Positions 11,204 through 22,200 of a stretch of DNA of 64,000 bases are shown piece after piece (the first letter of the stretch is position 1; every line of letters begins with the position of its first letter). This stretch comes from Paraphysomonas bandaiensis. Taxonomy: Eukaryota > Chrysophyceae. The stretch spans positions 62,001 to 126,000 of the forward strand of contig CBFFRP010000046.1 of the NCBI GenBank assembly GCA_965644295.1, given 5' to 3'. The notes beneath the pieces are model-generated. The model searched no databases. It was not told where the DNA came from and saw only the letters and a list, made by a program, of their open reading frames with translations. The translations under genes were made by a program, and so were the position numbers.

Positions 11204-13004
11204 CTATGTTTCTGTTACATTTTTCACATAAAAAATAACGTCATCTTGTTCTGAAGCTTCTTCCCTCCTTCGCCTCTTCACAGGAGCTGTTACATTAACG
11301 TTAAGCACGATAGTGACTGCAATGGCAACACAAACTTACATTCAACTAGATGAGACCATCCTTGAGCCTCCGCAAACTCCTTCTCCTTCAAGTTGAACTC
11401 CTTCTTCTGGTCCCGAAGCAGTGGTACTACATACTTACCCGTCTCTATTCCGACTACAGCACCATCCCGAAGGACAGTATTTGCCTGGGGGGTTTGAAGA
11501 AATTGCGCAGCTCTCGAGGAAACAAACATGCCATCAAATAGATTTGTAAACTTGGCCTTCTTGAGCAGCTCTGCAGGATTTGAGGAGAGCAGAGGGAATA
11601 CTTTGACCCCCTGGAATGATTCTACAATACACTCAGCTCGTTTGAGCTCTGCCGCCAACATCCCCTCGTCATCATCATCTTCATCTTGTGCTACCATTGG
11701 CGCCGGCTTTTCGGCCGCATCGCTATCCTTGCACTCATCACCATCATCATCCAGGTCAAGAACCTCCTCAATAACAGGAAGTTTTTCCTCATCTTTCTTA
11801 TCAGTCTCACTGGGTGCTAAACTCTCACTCTTTCCCAATCCACTAAATATGTCATTTTTCCTGGTCATCAAGTATGGGCTGCCTGTTTCAACTTCCCACA
11901 ACATGCTAAACATATTGAACACCGCTACTTCCACAGTGTTGTGCCTGTGCTGTTCTGTACCAGTACCCTGCGCAGTTACTCTGTTAGCAAGTAGCATTGT
12001 ATTGTATATTCAGACCACATGCCTAGTCATTCCCATAATATTGAGCAACATACCTTGTTGAGAATCTCAAAGAGTCCCTCCGTATAGGTTGAAGCGGGAT
12101 CTGGTAAATTGGAGTCAGCATCAACCCCAAGACAAAAGTAGGGCGATGCAACTATATCTCCCCAAAAGCCTTTCACCTGTATCATCATCGCCTCAACTAG
12201 GCACTACACTTACAGCTTGGTTTTCCATACCTCTTTGTGATGCCCGGCGTCTTTTCCACGCTTCATGGTGCCTTCCACATAAGTCATCATAGTGCGATTA
12301 CCCTCGTCGTAGGTTTGATCGCCAAATTCAAATGCTACCCCCTTTTCCCGCCAATCTCGATACAAGGTTATGTGCACAATAGATGCTGCCGTTTCGCGAA
12401 GTGAGTATTGGAAATCCCAGTCGGCAAGTGCGCGTCGGGAGTCAAAACGTTCTGCGTAGAACCCGCGCATTCGATGGTCACGCAGAGTAGCCATATCACA
12501 TGGAACTTTCCTAGAATAATTTTTAAATATATTTTCAAGTTCATCTTTGTCCTTGTATCTCATGTGCTGAAAGTCCACTAAGTTTAGACTGGTGGAGTTA
12601 TTCGCGACAGAATTTATTAACTTGTGTCCCAATTGTTCTATATACCGAGCAGTTCTCTCCTGAACAAGAGCGTTACCGAATATTTCAAGGAAAACATTCG
12701 CTCTCTGTCGAATCGGAACCTCAAAATCCAAAAATGCTTCCAATAGCAGTAAGTCGCGTGCCAATACTTCACACGGCGACTCCAGTATATAGAAATTAAC
12801 AGATCGGTTTGAGTGACGTCTTCTTCTGGATATCGTATAGATGATATGCCTGATGTCTCCTGGATTAACCAGAAGGATGTTTACGGGATCACTGCCATCA
12901 ACTGATGCAGTACACGCCTTCTCTATAGCTTCCAGAACATCAAAAGTAGAGGACAGTCCCCACATAGCATGATGCCCAAGACCACGTATGATTACCTCTG
13001 ACAT
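11204..13004 (-). CDS. DNAAF3: Dynein axonemal assembly factor 3 (DNAAF3/PF22)
   Basis: Cytoplasmic factor that helps assemble axonemal dynein arms before transport into cilia. Exons are 13004-12231, 12176-12054, 11949-11340 and 11286-11204 (529 residues), with all phases consistent. Family marks, from memory: GHHAMWGLSSTFDVLEA at the N-terminus, NILLVNPGDIRHI, NFYILESPCEVLARDLLLLE, LFL-type FLEIFGN, RYDSRR-like RFDSRRALADWDFQ, the EKGVAFEFGDQTYDEGNRT block, and GFWGDIVASPYFCLGVD encoded across the exon 1-2 junction. An acidic linker (EDDDDEG region) interrupts exon 3. The C-terminus is basic, then ends VKNVTET. Its last exon and a half are duplicated upstream at 9037-9470. A dynein heavy chain lies two genes away. 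It is head-to-head with 6-phosphogluconolactonase. Confidence 0.9.
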
Positions 13005-13578
13005 TGGCTTTACTAGCTCAGCAATCTCTTAGAGAAATGAACTGGAAGATGGTATGTAACAGATGGAAGGTGTGCACAGTTCTGCTGTATCAGTGTATCA
13101 GTACATGCTGTGTATGAGCAGTATATAAGTACTTCTCATGTTTGTACTGCTGCAGTACGGTGTATGGAGGAGTACAAGTCACAGAGGTACATATCGAAAC
13201 GTTTCCTGATATGGGTCGGTAGTGCTGGAATACGGCTGTATACTACCATACTAATAAAGATCCTCTTGACTCTCTGGTATCGGCAGTCAGCATCTTATTT
13301 TTCGTATTTATATTGAAGCAAAATTTGTCTATATTACTGCAATACTACTACGGCTGTAATACAGATAATTGTTGCCTCAATATTAGAGGCACCTTTGAAC
13401 AAAAATAGACGAAGGATGCCGTATATGTACGTATGTATATATCCCTCGCACTGAACTATACTTAGCTCCAAGACACTATCTACACTGGAGCCAAGCCTTC
13501 CTTCACATAAGTGAAACATTCATTTGTCTAATCATAATAGCAGTACTCTTCCATCTCCTATCCATTATATTCTGTTCT
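13005..13578. promoter_or_regulatory. Head-to-head intergenic region, candidate bidirectional promoter
   Basis: The 574 bp between the DNAAF3 and 6PGL start codons. It contains TTCTGCTGTATCAG at about 13079, GAGCAGTATATAAG at about 13115 and the palindrome GTACTGCTGCAGTAC at about 13144. These share the CTGCTG/CAGCAG core seen in the other divergent gaps. No ORF in it is credible. Confidence 0.5.
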
Positions 13579-14423
13579 ATGGCCACCTCATCGAGCGGAG
13601 TGTCTCCCGTCGTCAGTGTTTTATCCGATCAACAGACTTTAAAAGATGAGATCGCAAACATGTTAGTCCAAAAATCAAGAGACGCTATCTCATCACACGG
13701 GAAGTTCTCCGTTGCATTGTCTGGGGGATCCATGCCAAAGCTTCTCTCTGGTCTGGCCGATCGCAATGATGTTGATTGGGCGGCATGGCACGTGTATTTC
13801 GCTGATGAGAGATGTGTTCCCCTTGATGATGATGACAGTAACTTCAAAGCATGTAATAGCAGCTTTCTGAGCAAAGTTCCGATCCCAGAGAGTAATATAT
13901 TCGTGATCGATGGTTTCGAGAGTCCGGATGATGCTGCGTCAAACTATGAGACGAAACTGCGGAATCTATACCCTGATGCCTCATTGGATCTTGTTTTATT
14001 GGGACTTGGGCCAGATGGACACACTGCATCCCTATTTCCTGATCATGAATTGTTGCGTTATGATGGCGAGAGGGCAGTTGTACCAATATTTGACTCGCCT
14101 AAGCCACCGAGCCGCAGAATCACTCTGACCTTGGCAACTATAAACAAAAGCAAGGAGGTATATTTTTTCTGTAGCACAATCCGGTCTCAATGTGCGCTAG
14201 GTTATGTTCATCGCTACAGGTTCATCTAAAGCAGGAGTTCTGCGGAGAATAATTCAGGAGAATGACTTTGCACTTCCCGCGACACATGTCAGGTATCAAT
14301 AGTGTGTATATTCTTCCATGTCGTAAAGAATAAATGTACGTTAGGCCCGTTTCTGGTAAGCTTACATGGATTTTGGACCGTGAAGCTGCCGCAGAATTAA
14401 CAGCATCCAGCCAGGAACTGTAG
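13579..14423 (+). CDS. PGLS: 6-phosphogluconolactonase
   Basis: Hydrolyses 6-phosphoglucono-1,5-lactone to 6-phosphogluconate in the oxidative pentose phosphate pathway. Exons are 13579-14157, 14201-14292 and 14345-14423, giving 249 residues, the usual single-domain length. Family marks: FSVALSGGSMPKLLSGL near residue 45, FADERCVPLDDDDSN near 75, and the catalytic-loop motif LGLGPDGHTASLFP near 140. The C-terminal strand PVSGKLTWILDREAA is encoded by the last exon. The start is the first Met before the conserved domain, and no targeting peptide is obvious, so the cytosol is likely. It is head-to-head with DNAAF3; the repeat-filled gap to the convergent kinase follows. Confidence 0.94.
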
Positions 14424-14889
14424 TGTGTAGTTTGCTCTGCTTGTCTACGAACTAGCCTTTACAATGTATGATCCTTAAAAATCAGTAATTCCATGTACCA
14501 TGTTGGAAGAATGGAATTACCAGAGTAGAGTATATTGCTCGAACTTACAATTATTAAGACTTACAATTATTCAAGAATACTTGATCTCGTGAATACTGAA
14601 CTGTTAAAGAAAACTTAATAGTTTCGGGTTACAGTTATCAGACTGCATTGAATGTTTCAGGAGCATAAGTAATCGTAGAATCTTCTCTGTCGTTTCGGCA
14701 GTCGAAATTGAAATACAATTATCGTTTGCTTAAAGTTGAAGGAGAGTAGTGTCTGCCGTTGCATTGCATTTTGCTTTTGATATATAAAACAATAATAGTT
14801 TAGGCTACAAGACGGTAGTATAAAACATAGAAGATGTGTTGGACATGCTTGTGTATCAATTGCTGAATTGCCAATTAAAATAATTGGCT
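14424..14889. other. Intergenic, nothing recognised
   Basis: AT-rich sequence downstream of the 6PGL stop codon, presumably including its 3' untranslated region. I see no repeat copy or gene here before the interspersed repeat that begins near 14890. Confidence 0.55.
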
Positions 14890-15345
14890 ATATATTGAAA
14901 GTCTTATTATTAGCAATAGGCGTTAAAAACCTGCACCAACAACATAGTAGCTAGATGAATGCTAGACAAACTAGTTAGACCTCTACCTGTAACTAATCAG
15001 TACACACTTTTTTTATTCTACTACTTAACGCTACGGAAGCTGCTTGTGCGTCGCCGCAAGCACCAAGGTTCGACCACTTCCCCTCTGAGTTCTTAAGGGG
15101 AACATCCCGGATGCTTGACTTCAGCAGGCAGCCCAATACCCCGGTTATACCCTTCAGGTGGGCCCATTCCCGGATTCCTGTTTATTCGTCAGGGCCCAAA
15201 GAGGTCTACACAACACTCAAAGTCGGACTCGAACCTTTTCGTGGTGTTCTGGGGGATATGTACCGGAGAGATTCTCTCTGGGAAACTAACGTGAGCCGCA
15301 AACATAGTCAACAGATATTCTTCTGCCCACGCTTAGCCAAACCCT
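14890..15345 (-). repeat. Interspersed repeat family A, rearranged copy
   Basis: Reverse-oriented copy: it begins with the family end (ATTGAAAGTCTTATTATTAG), runs through the AAGCTGCTTGTGCGTCGCCG hairpin block and the TTTATTCGTCAGGGCCC block, then near 15210 flips to forward orientation (AAGTCGGACTCGAACC onwards). It is therefore a foldback composite. It ends directly against CCCTAACCCTAA at 15341. Confidence 0.85.
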
Positions 15346-15354
15346 AACCCTAAT
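15341..15354 (-). repeat. Interstitial telomere-like tract (CCCTAA)2
   Basis: AACCCTAACCCTAA directly abuts the end of the repeat copy before it and precedes the Copia remnant after it. Confidence 0.8.
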
Positions 15355-15362
15355 CGAATAAT

Positions 15363-15792
15363 TTGCCTACGTGGTACAGTTTCAGATTCAATGGGAGTGA
15401 GTTCGATTTACATGTGTTTAGTGACTCAGACTGGGCTGGTGATAGGATGACTCGGCGGTCCAAAACAGGATACATCGTGTTTTATGTGCGGGCGCTTTGG
15501 CCTGGCAGTCCAAGCTTCAGACCACAGTTGCGACTTCGAGCATGGAATCTGAGTATATGGCGGAGTATGCGGCTATATGAAACAACTGGTGTGGCTTCGG
15601 GGGGTATTCAAGGAGCTCGGACTCTTAGTATCGAAGCCGACTCCATTCTTTATGGACAGCAAGAGTGCAAAGGATTTTTCTGAGAACCCAGTGTATCATA
15701 AGAGGTCGAAGCATGTTGACATCAAGAAGTATCACTTGGTAAGAGAGTATGCTAATGGAAAATTTCCTACAGCAATGATTCATGTTGGTTAA
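15363..15792 (+). pseudogene. Ty1/Copia RNase H remnant, frameshifted
   Basis: The three-piece reading HVFSDSDWAGDRMTRRSKTG, then SMESEYMAEYAA-like codons in another frame, then MDSKSAKDFSENPVYHKRSK and HVDIKKYHLVREY is the C-terminal RNase H of Copia polyproteins. At least two frame changes break it, near 15490 and 15570. The rest of the element is missing. It is the part that the Copia element at 26125-29911 lacks, and may derive from the same family. Confidence 0.88.
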
Positions 15793-15984
15793 TCATAATT
15801 GTGTGACAGCATAAGGGTCAGTATGCACTTTAATCTCAGCACACAAGAGTAAAAACATGACAAAGATCATAGGCGAAGAACAAGCTGAGCACCTCCACAA
15901 CGATCGTCGAGATACATAGCATATAAGCTGATCGCAGATATTCAACGGCTTCAAAATATTCAAGAGTATAGAAGTGTAAATGAC

Positions 15985-16320
15985 CCTCAACAAATTCGGA
16001 CTCGCACCTTTTCGAGGTGTTCTGGTGAACAGCGCGGATGCTTGACTTCACCCCGGTTACACTTCAGGTGGGCCCTGTTCCAGATGCCCTTGAGGTGGGC
16101 CATTCCCGGATGCCTGTTTATTCGTCACGGCCCAAAGACGTCTACACAAGTGACACTTATTAGTGTTCCATGTACCACACAAGCATTCGGCTATGAGTGG
16201 GCAGACCAATATATGCTGTTTATGTTTGTGGCTCACGTTTGTTTCCCAGAGAGAATCTCTCCGGTACTTATCCCCAGAACATTCGAGTCCGACTTGAGGG
16301 TGCTTGACTCTTGATTAATT
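15985..16320. repeat. Interspersed repeat family A, foldback copy
   Basis: Begins with about 40 bp of the forward family end (CTCAACAAATTCGGACTCGC) and ends with its reverse complement (CGAGTCCGACTTGAGGGT near 16300). The body lies in reverse orientation, so the copy is bounded by inverted repeats. The open frame 16042-16314 is only the repeat read in one frame; a similar peptide can be read on the minus strand at 24552-24917. Confidence 0.85.
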
Positions 16321-16799
16321 GTTGGATATTAATATCCGATATTGGATACCTGTCACTAATTAATAGTTGCACAAGCCTGGTGCTGGGTACCTGACATTTA
16401 TGTGAATTCGGTGTTTTGCAGCACGCGGACGGATTATAACGTAGTACTATAACACCGAAGCTCTGGAATACTATATTCGGCTGTAGCGCGAAGCAAATGC
16501 TGTATTGAAACTATATCATTTTACTTCTTATATTTACTTATATATGTAATATGAACAGCAATATGGAACAATGATGAACATTTCCAATATCTCCACTTAC
16601 AAGAATGCATGAACTAGGAGGTTGCTTACATTGAACAAGCCGCATAAACATCAATTCGACGGCACCTTACACTTTCAACGAGCAAATCAACATTGGTGCT
16701 ACTAACACAGTCCACAGCATGATAGAGTGCCATCACATAATATTCGATCAGATAACACTAGGTTAAATCCAAATATTAGTTGTTGACAGTAGATACTAG
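16321..16799. other. Intergenic, nothing recognised
   Basis: AT-rich sequence between the foldback repeat and the stop codon of the kinase gene on the minus strand, probably partly kinase 3' untranslated region. I see no gene or repeat copy. Confidence 0.5.
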
Positions 16800-18759
16800 C
16801 TACTTTGTATCTTCCATCGTCTGGTCGGGGGCAAGAGTAATAGAACGGCGGGTCGTTGAGTACACAAGTACAGTCTCGTAAAATGTTTTGAACTCATCGA
16901 AATCAATGCGACCATCTTTGCTGACGTCAATAGCAGAGAACAGTTCTTCTATAGAGCTAGTTGTGGTAGTGCCATCCAATCCGGTCACCAAGAGTGGAGT
17001 AGATTCATCTTGCAATAGGCATGCAACTGCTACCTTTAATTCCTCCAGATTTATATACCCAGTCTCATTGATATCAAAAATATCAAAATAGAGCCGAGCA
17101 GCCTCGTCTCCCTCTTTCTTCGCTGCAGCAGCTTCATCTTCTGGACGAAATGCAAGCATAGTAAGTAGGAAGTCCTTGAGATTTATAGTGCCAGTACTGC
17201 CTATGTCAAATATACCAAATACCTGCGGGGTTGCGAGCTCGGGCAGACCACACTGCAAAATAAGAGACTCAAAAGTGGCATAGTCGATGTCCCCGACTGA
17301 ACTGCTTCCATTCCCGCTATCTTGAACAGCATCGGTGGAAAAACTCCCCTTCTCATCCACACTGGAGGCAGAATCAGATGCTTCTGGAACTGGCACCACA
17401 GGTGTGGATGTGCCACTACTTCCTGCGGCGCTCTTGCGGGAGGATATACTCTGGATAACGGCGCTCTTGAGATTCTTCAGCTTATCCGCAAAACTTGAGG
17501 TACTTGCAGGTGGAAGAGGTGGGAGCCCAGTCCCCTCTGTGCCTTGAGCTTCGCGCACAACCACACTGCTGTCGTGACTATTGTCGCTGTCTTTTTGCTT
17601 GATAGCGTCCTGATCAGTCTGCTCTCTGAGCTGATGTTGCTGGTGTATGACTGGCAGAATGAGCTTGAGACTATCTCTGCGTATCTTGTTGCCCTCCTCG
17701 ATATTATTTTCCACGAAGAAAGTTTTCATCTTCTGGCGTATACCCAAGTGCTTGATGCGCTGCAAGTACTCGGAGCCGAGGTCCTTCTTGGGCGCTGTCT
17801 CTGTTGTTACCCAAGGATGCCGCAGAATTTCCTGGGCCGAGATGCGCTCATCGACATCCTTGACAAGTATTTTCGCCACCAAGTCCTTTGCGGAGTCAGA
17901 TATGCCTTCCCAACCCACCCCGATCATAGGAAAGTAAGTTCGCTCCGTTATTTGCTCTGGGTGTTTTGGATGGAACGGCGCGAATCCACTTAGCACTGAC
18001 AAGAGAACACCATGTTAAGTTAGAGACAAATAGTATGAGAAGACGTAGACAACTTACTGCAATAGAGACATACACCCGCCTGCCATATATCCGAGGCAGG
18101 AAGATACATTCTGTGGAGAAGAGACTCAGGTGCAACATATCCCACAGTACCTTGTATGCTGGAACTCTTATGGTAACTTTTGTTCGGAGGCAATCGCACC
18201 ATCATCCCAAAGTCGATAATCTTAACAGGTGAGTTGGGTTCTCTATTTACCAGCATAAGATTCTCCAACTTCAAATCTGACAGAAAAATATATCACTGCA
18301 GTCAGAATATGACACTGAGTCAGTACCTCTATGTAAAAAACGTCTCTGATGTAAACTGTCCAGCGCCACTACAATCCCCCTAAACACTAATGCAAGGTCC
18401 TTCTCAGATACTTTTCCGCTACATTCAATTTTATCAAATAGCTCTCCGCCCTCCAATAACTCCATGACAATAACGGGATAGCTGCGTCTGTATATCTTGC
18501 CGGAGACTATGCCGCGAGGGGAGTCCATGAAAGTGGCCTCCAGCTGCACGATACCCACAGCGCCTCTCAGAGAATCAAGCAGATCGATCTCTTCATAAAT
18601 ATCTCTCTCATTGGGTTCCCTATTCGTGTATCCGAAGAACTTTAGAGCGACTTTCTTTCCCCCTCTTGTCTTCCACTTGGCCGCATACACTTTACCCGCC
18701 CCTCCCTGCTGCAGGAAATTTGTGATGATGAAATCGTTTGGGTTAGCAACGTCAGTCAT
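16800..18759 (-). CDS. Calcium-dependent protein kinase-like Ser/Thr kinase with EF-hands
   Basis: Exons 18759-18327, 18276-18058 and 17995-16800 give 615 residues. Kinase domain about 10-285: glycine loop LQQGGAGKVYAAKW, ATP-binding lysine in KVALKFFG, catalytic loop LHRDLKLENLM (made across the first intron), DFGMMVRL, GTVGYVAPE, and LSGFAPFHP across the second intron. A Ser-rich linker follows. EF-hands: DIGSTGTINLKD near 473 (weak: Gly at position 3, Asp at 12), DINETGYINLEE near 524 (good) and DVSKDGRIDFDE near 574 (perfect). Only three loops are recognisable, against four in classic CDPKs, and no N-myristoylation signal follows the start Met. Calcium activation is inferred from this layout. 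It could respond to calcium released by the IP3-receptor-like channel in this window. It is head-to-head with RAD50. Confidence 0.9.
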
Positions 18760-19217
18760 ATATCAATATCAGTATAGAATTAGAGAGTCATGCAGTACTA
18801 AGAGATGCTGTGCTCTTGTCTGCATACTAATATCTATATGCATATATTTCCATATATATATACCACTATATGCGTGTGTGTACTCTGCTGCACAGCAGGA
18901 TACGCGAACAAGAAGGATGTATATGTACGTATGTATGCCTATGTACTCTGCTGCACTGGATTGTGTGGTATAGTGTACCTATATCGACTATACAACACAG
19001 AGGGTACACAAAACAGGAGATTTCTATAGGTATTTTTGCAGCATATACTGCATTTTCCATGTTTTCAATTTCGAAATCTTGAAAAGTCCACTGCATGTAC
19101 TTCGTCTAGAGAAGTAAGTGGAAGTAGAGAGGCAGCCATGTCTATACATACATATCTTCAGCACTATATATACGCATACAATCCGCCTCTGGCCATTGCT
19201 CATACTGCCAGGCGATC
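18760..19217. promoter_or_regulatory. Head-to-head intergenic region, candidate bidirectional promoter
   Basis: The 458 bp between kinase and RAD50 starts. GTACTCTGCTGCAC occurs twice (about 18884 and 18944), the clearest copies of the word shared by divergent gaps in this window. The rest is TA-rich with GTATGTATG-like simple sequence. No credible ORF. Confidence 0.55.
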
Positions 19218-22200
19218 ATGGCTAGCATTGATAAGTTGCAGATACGAGGAATTCGATCATTCAGTCCTCATCGCGATGAAACGATAGAGTTTTATTCTCC
19301 TCTGACTATGATTGTGGGGGTGAGTGTGTGCTTATACACGCATATATATACAGAGAGACCCCACCATACACACATATGTATACCATGCGTCCTCTGTATA
19401 TGGCAGTATACCATCCTTCTATCCGTACGGAGACAGTGACTGACTGTGGCTGACTGTGACTGTGTGCAGGCTAATGGCTGTGGGAAGACAACTATCATCG
19501 AGTGTCTTAAGATGGCGTGTACGGGTATTCTGCCACCTTCTTGTAGCTCAGGACAGAGCTTTGTGAACGATCCTGGTATGACCGATAGCATGGAGGTCAA
19601 GGCGCATGTTAAACTGCGGTTCAACAATAAGGCAGGCAACCCCACTGTTGCCATTCGACTCTTTCAGTTGCTAAAGAAGAAATCCAAGCTAGAGTTTAAG
19701 CGTCTTGATGGGACGGTTCGCATGACGAATGATCGCGGCGAAAAGGTGTCTATCAGCTACAAGTGCTCTGACCTGGACAAGCAGATACCCGAGCTTCTTG
19801 GTGTAGCTGCCCCTATGATGGAGAATGTTGTATTTTGTCACCAGGAGGAGAGCACTTGGCCACTGCAGGAGGGTGCCACACTGAAGAAGAAATTTGATGA
19901 CATATTTGATTCAACGCGATATTCAAAGGCCCTGGAGTCTATTACCAAGACCAAAAAAGAGTTCGCTGCAAAGAGCAAGGTTTGATCATGCTCAACTGAC
20001 TTCACACATTAACAGCACCCCTGACGTAGTCATGATATGTTCATGTAGGAGTTGAAAGTGGAAGTAGCAGAGCTTGGCGCTCATTTGACGCACGCTAACA
20101 GCACCCGAGCGGAACTTGAGCGTCATGAAGAAGCTGCAGAAGAGTATAAGACGCTGATGGAGACACTGGCGGATAGAATTGACAGGGCAGATGACAAGGT
20201 GCAACTGATCATGCTCGTTAATCGTTTTGGGGTAATTTGACTTGCTGTAGCTGGCCGAATACAAGGAGGCAGCTCGGCGGGCGAGTGCTCTTCAGAATGA
20301 GCTGCAGTCCCTGCAGTGGCGTGTGGAAGAAGGCGAACGTAGAGTCGTTGAGCGACAGGCAGGGCTGGAAAAGGAATTTCATGAGTCCGACGACGAATTA
20401 CAGAGAATTCTACAAGGTTTTGATTCCGAAATGGGACAGCGTAGTAAAGAGTTAGAAGATCTCATCAGTAAGGTCAATAAAGTTAAGCAGGAAGCCACAA
20501 AGGCCAGGGACCGACTTTCCATTCTCAATACACGTAGGGGTGAAGCCTTCGCCCTGAAGCAACAGTATGACTCCACCCTGCTATTAGAGTCCCGCACCGT
20601 TGCGACAGTTGCTCAGAAATTGGATATCTCTCCTCCAGGTGTCTCGTCTACGGGTCGAGTAGACACTGCGTCTCTTTTACGAGGAATTGACGAACGACTG
20701 CGCTCATCTCGGGTAGCAGGGGAAGAAGCTGTGTCTAAGGCACAAAAATGTTTAAACACAGCAGCCGAGCGAAACAAGGAAGGGCGCATGAACCTTCAAC
20801 AGCTGGAACTAGAGCTTGCAGGTGATGAACGGGAGTTAGTACAGATCAATAAGGACAGGGTAAACATACGAGCAGAGCTGGCTAGTGAGGGTGGGATAAA
20901 CTCAAGCCAGTGGTCTGCAAAATCTGAGGCGGAGGTTGAGTTCAACCAGGCGAAGTCTCAATGGGATGAGTTCATGACCTCCTATTCGACCACAAGCACC
21001 AGGTTGCAAGAGGAAAAACGGCAGACTGAGATCGATATACGATCTCTACAAGAGGAAATTGCCGCAGATGGGAAGCTGCTTCAGGACATGAGCTTTCAAA
21101 GAAAAGAGAGTGAACGACTGACGGCGCAGATGGCTCAGGCAGAGAGTAGTGTTGATGGTTATATTCGAGAGGTTAACAGCATTGCAGACAAACACCGTTC
21201 TCTTCTGCAGCAATACATGTCTGTCGAACAGCTTGGGGCGTTGGTTACTCATGCTGGCCTGGCAGAAGGCGTGCGTGTGTTGGGAGGCAACTTGTCTCAA
21301 CAGCTAGACCAAGAGATACAGAATATGCGAGAAGCTCTGGAAGAAACACGCCGGAATGTTGCCAAGATGCAGGCTGTGAAAGACCAAGACAGTAGAAGAA
21401 TACGTGCTTTGGAAGCAGGTATGGACCGTCTACGATCTGCTGAGGATGGACTACTACAGTGCGTCGGGGAGCTGACGAAATTGGTAGCCGAGGCACCTGA
21501 GGGCTCCGACCAAACCAACGTAAATGGGATAGAAGATCTCAATCGCGTGGTGGCGGCGTTTAAGGACTGGGAAACATTCTGCGGGGAGACAATGATGGCA
21601 ACGGAATCCTCTCACATTTGGCGAAATAGACTGATCAAGAAGAGTAAACCGAGAGCAAAGCCAAGCACCCGTATCTGCCCATGTTGTGAAAAAGTGTGTA
21701 GTGTTTTGCGGTTTAATGCCATGGTGTGATGATGTTCTGCAGGGTATGACGGAGCAGGAGGCGGCTGCATTCGAAAATAATTTGGAAGTGATATTTTGGG
21801 GCAAAAAAGCCACGCCAGCTGACCTCGAACGGACGAAAATGATGTATGAAGAGGCGAAGGCGCTGTCTTCGAAGGCAGCAGCATTTATCAGTCAGGTCAG
21901 TGTGTCGTGCCCAGATGTATATGTGTGATAATGTGAGCCAGATAAGCGGCATGGGCGATGAGAGGGATGAAATTAAAGATATTCAGGAGCGTCTTGCTAA
22001 TGCTGATGACCAAATTAATGATCTGCGACAGCGGGAGGAAACATTAAATGCCGAATTGACGGTCAAGTCTCGACTGGCCACCGAGTTGCGTGAGTGTGTT
22101 TACGAGCTAACAAGTGTGCAAGGACAGTGGGTGGGAGCAGTGCAGCGTCTGGAAGACATTAAGGGAAAGCAGACGAGGTTACTCTCTTTAATGCAGCCGT

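Larger units (their letters stand above)
9472..11637. repeat. Tandem duplication, copy 2
   Basis: Second copy of the 2166-bp unit. Its left edge cuts into coding sequence of the coiled-coil gene; its right edge continues into intact DNAAF3 exon 3. Because the breakpoints fall in two convergent genes, copy 1 completes the left gene and copy 2 completes the right gene. Both full-length genes survive and two 3' fragments lie between them. Confidence 0.97.
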
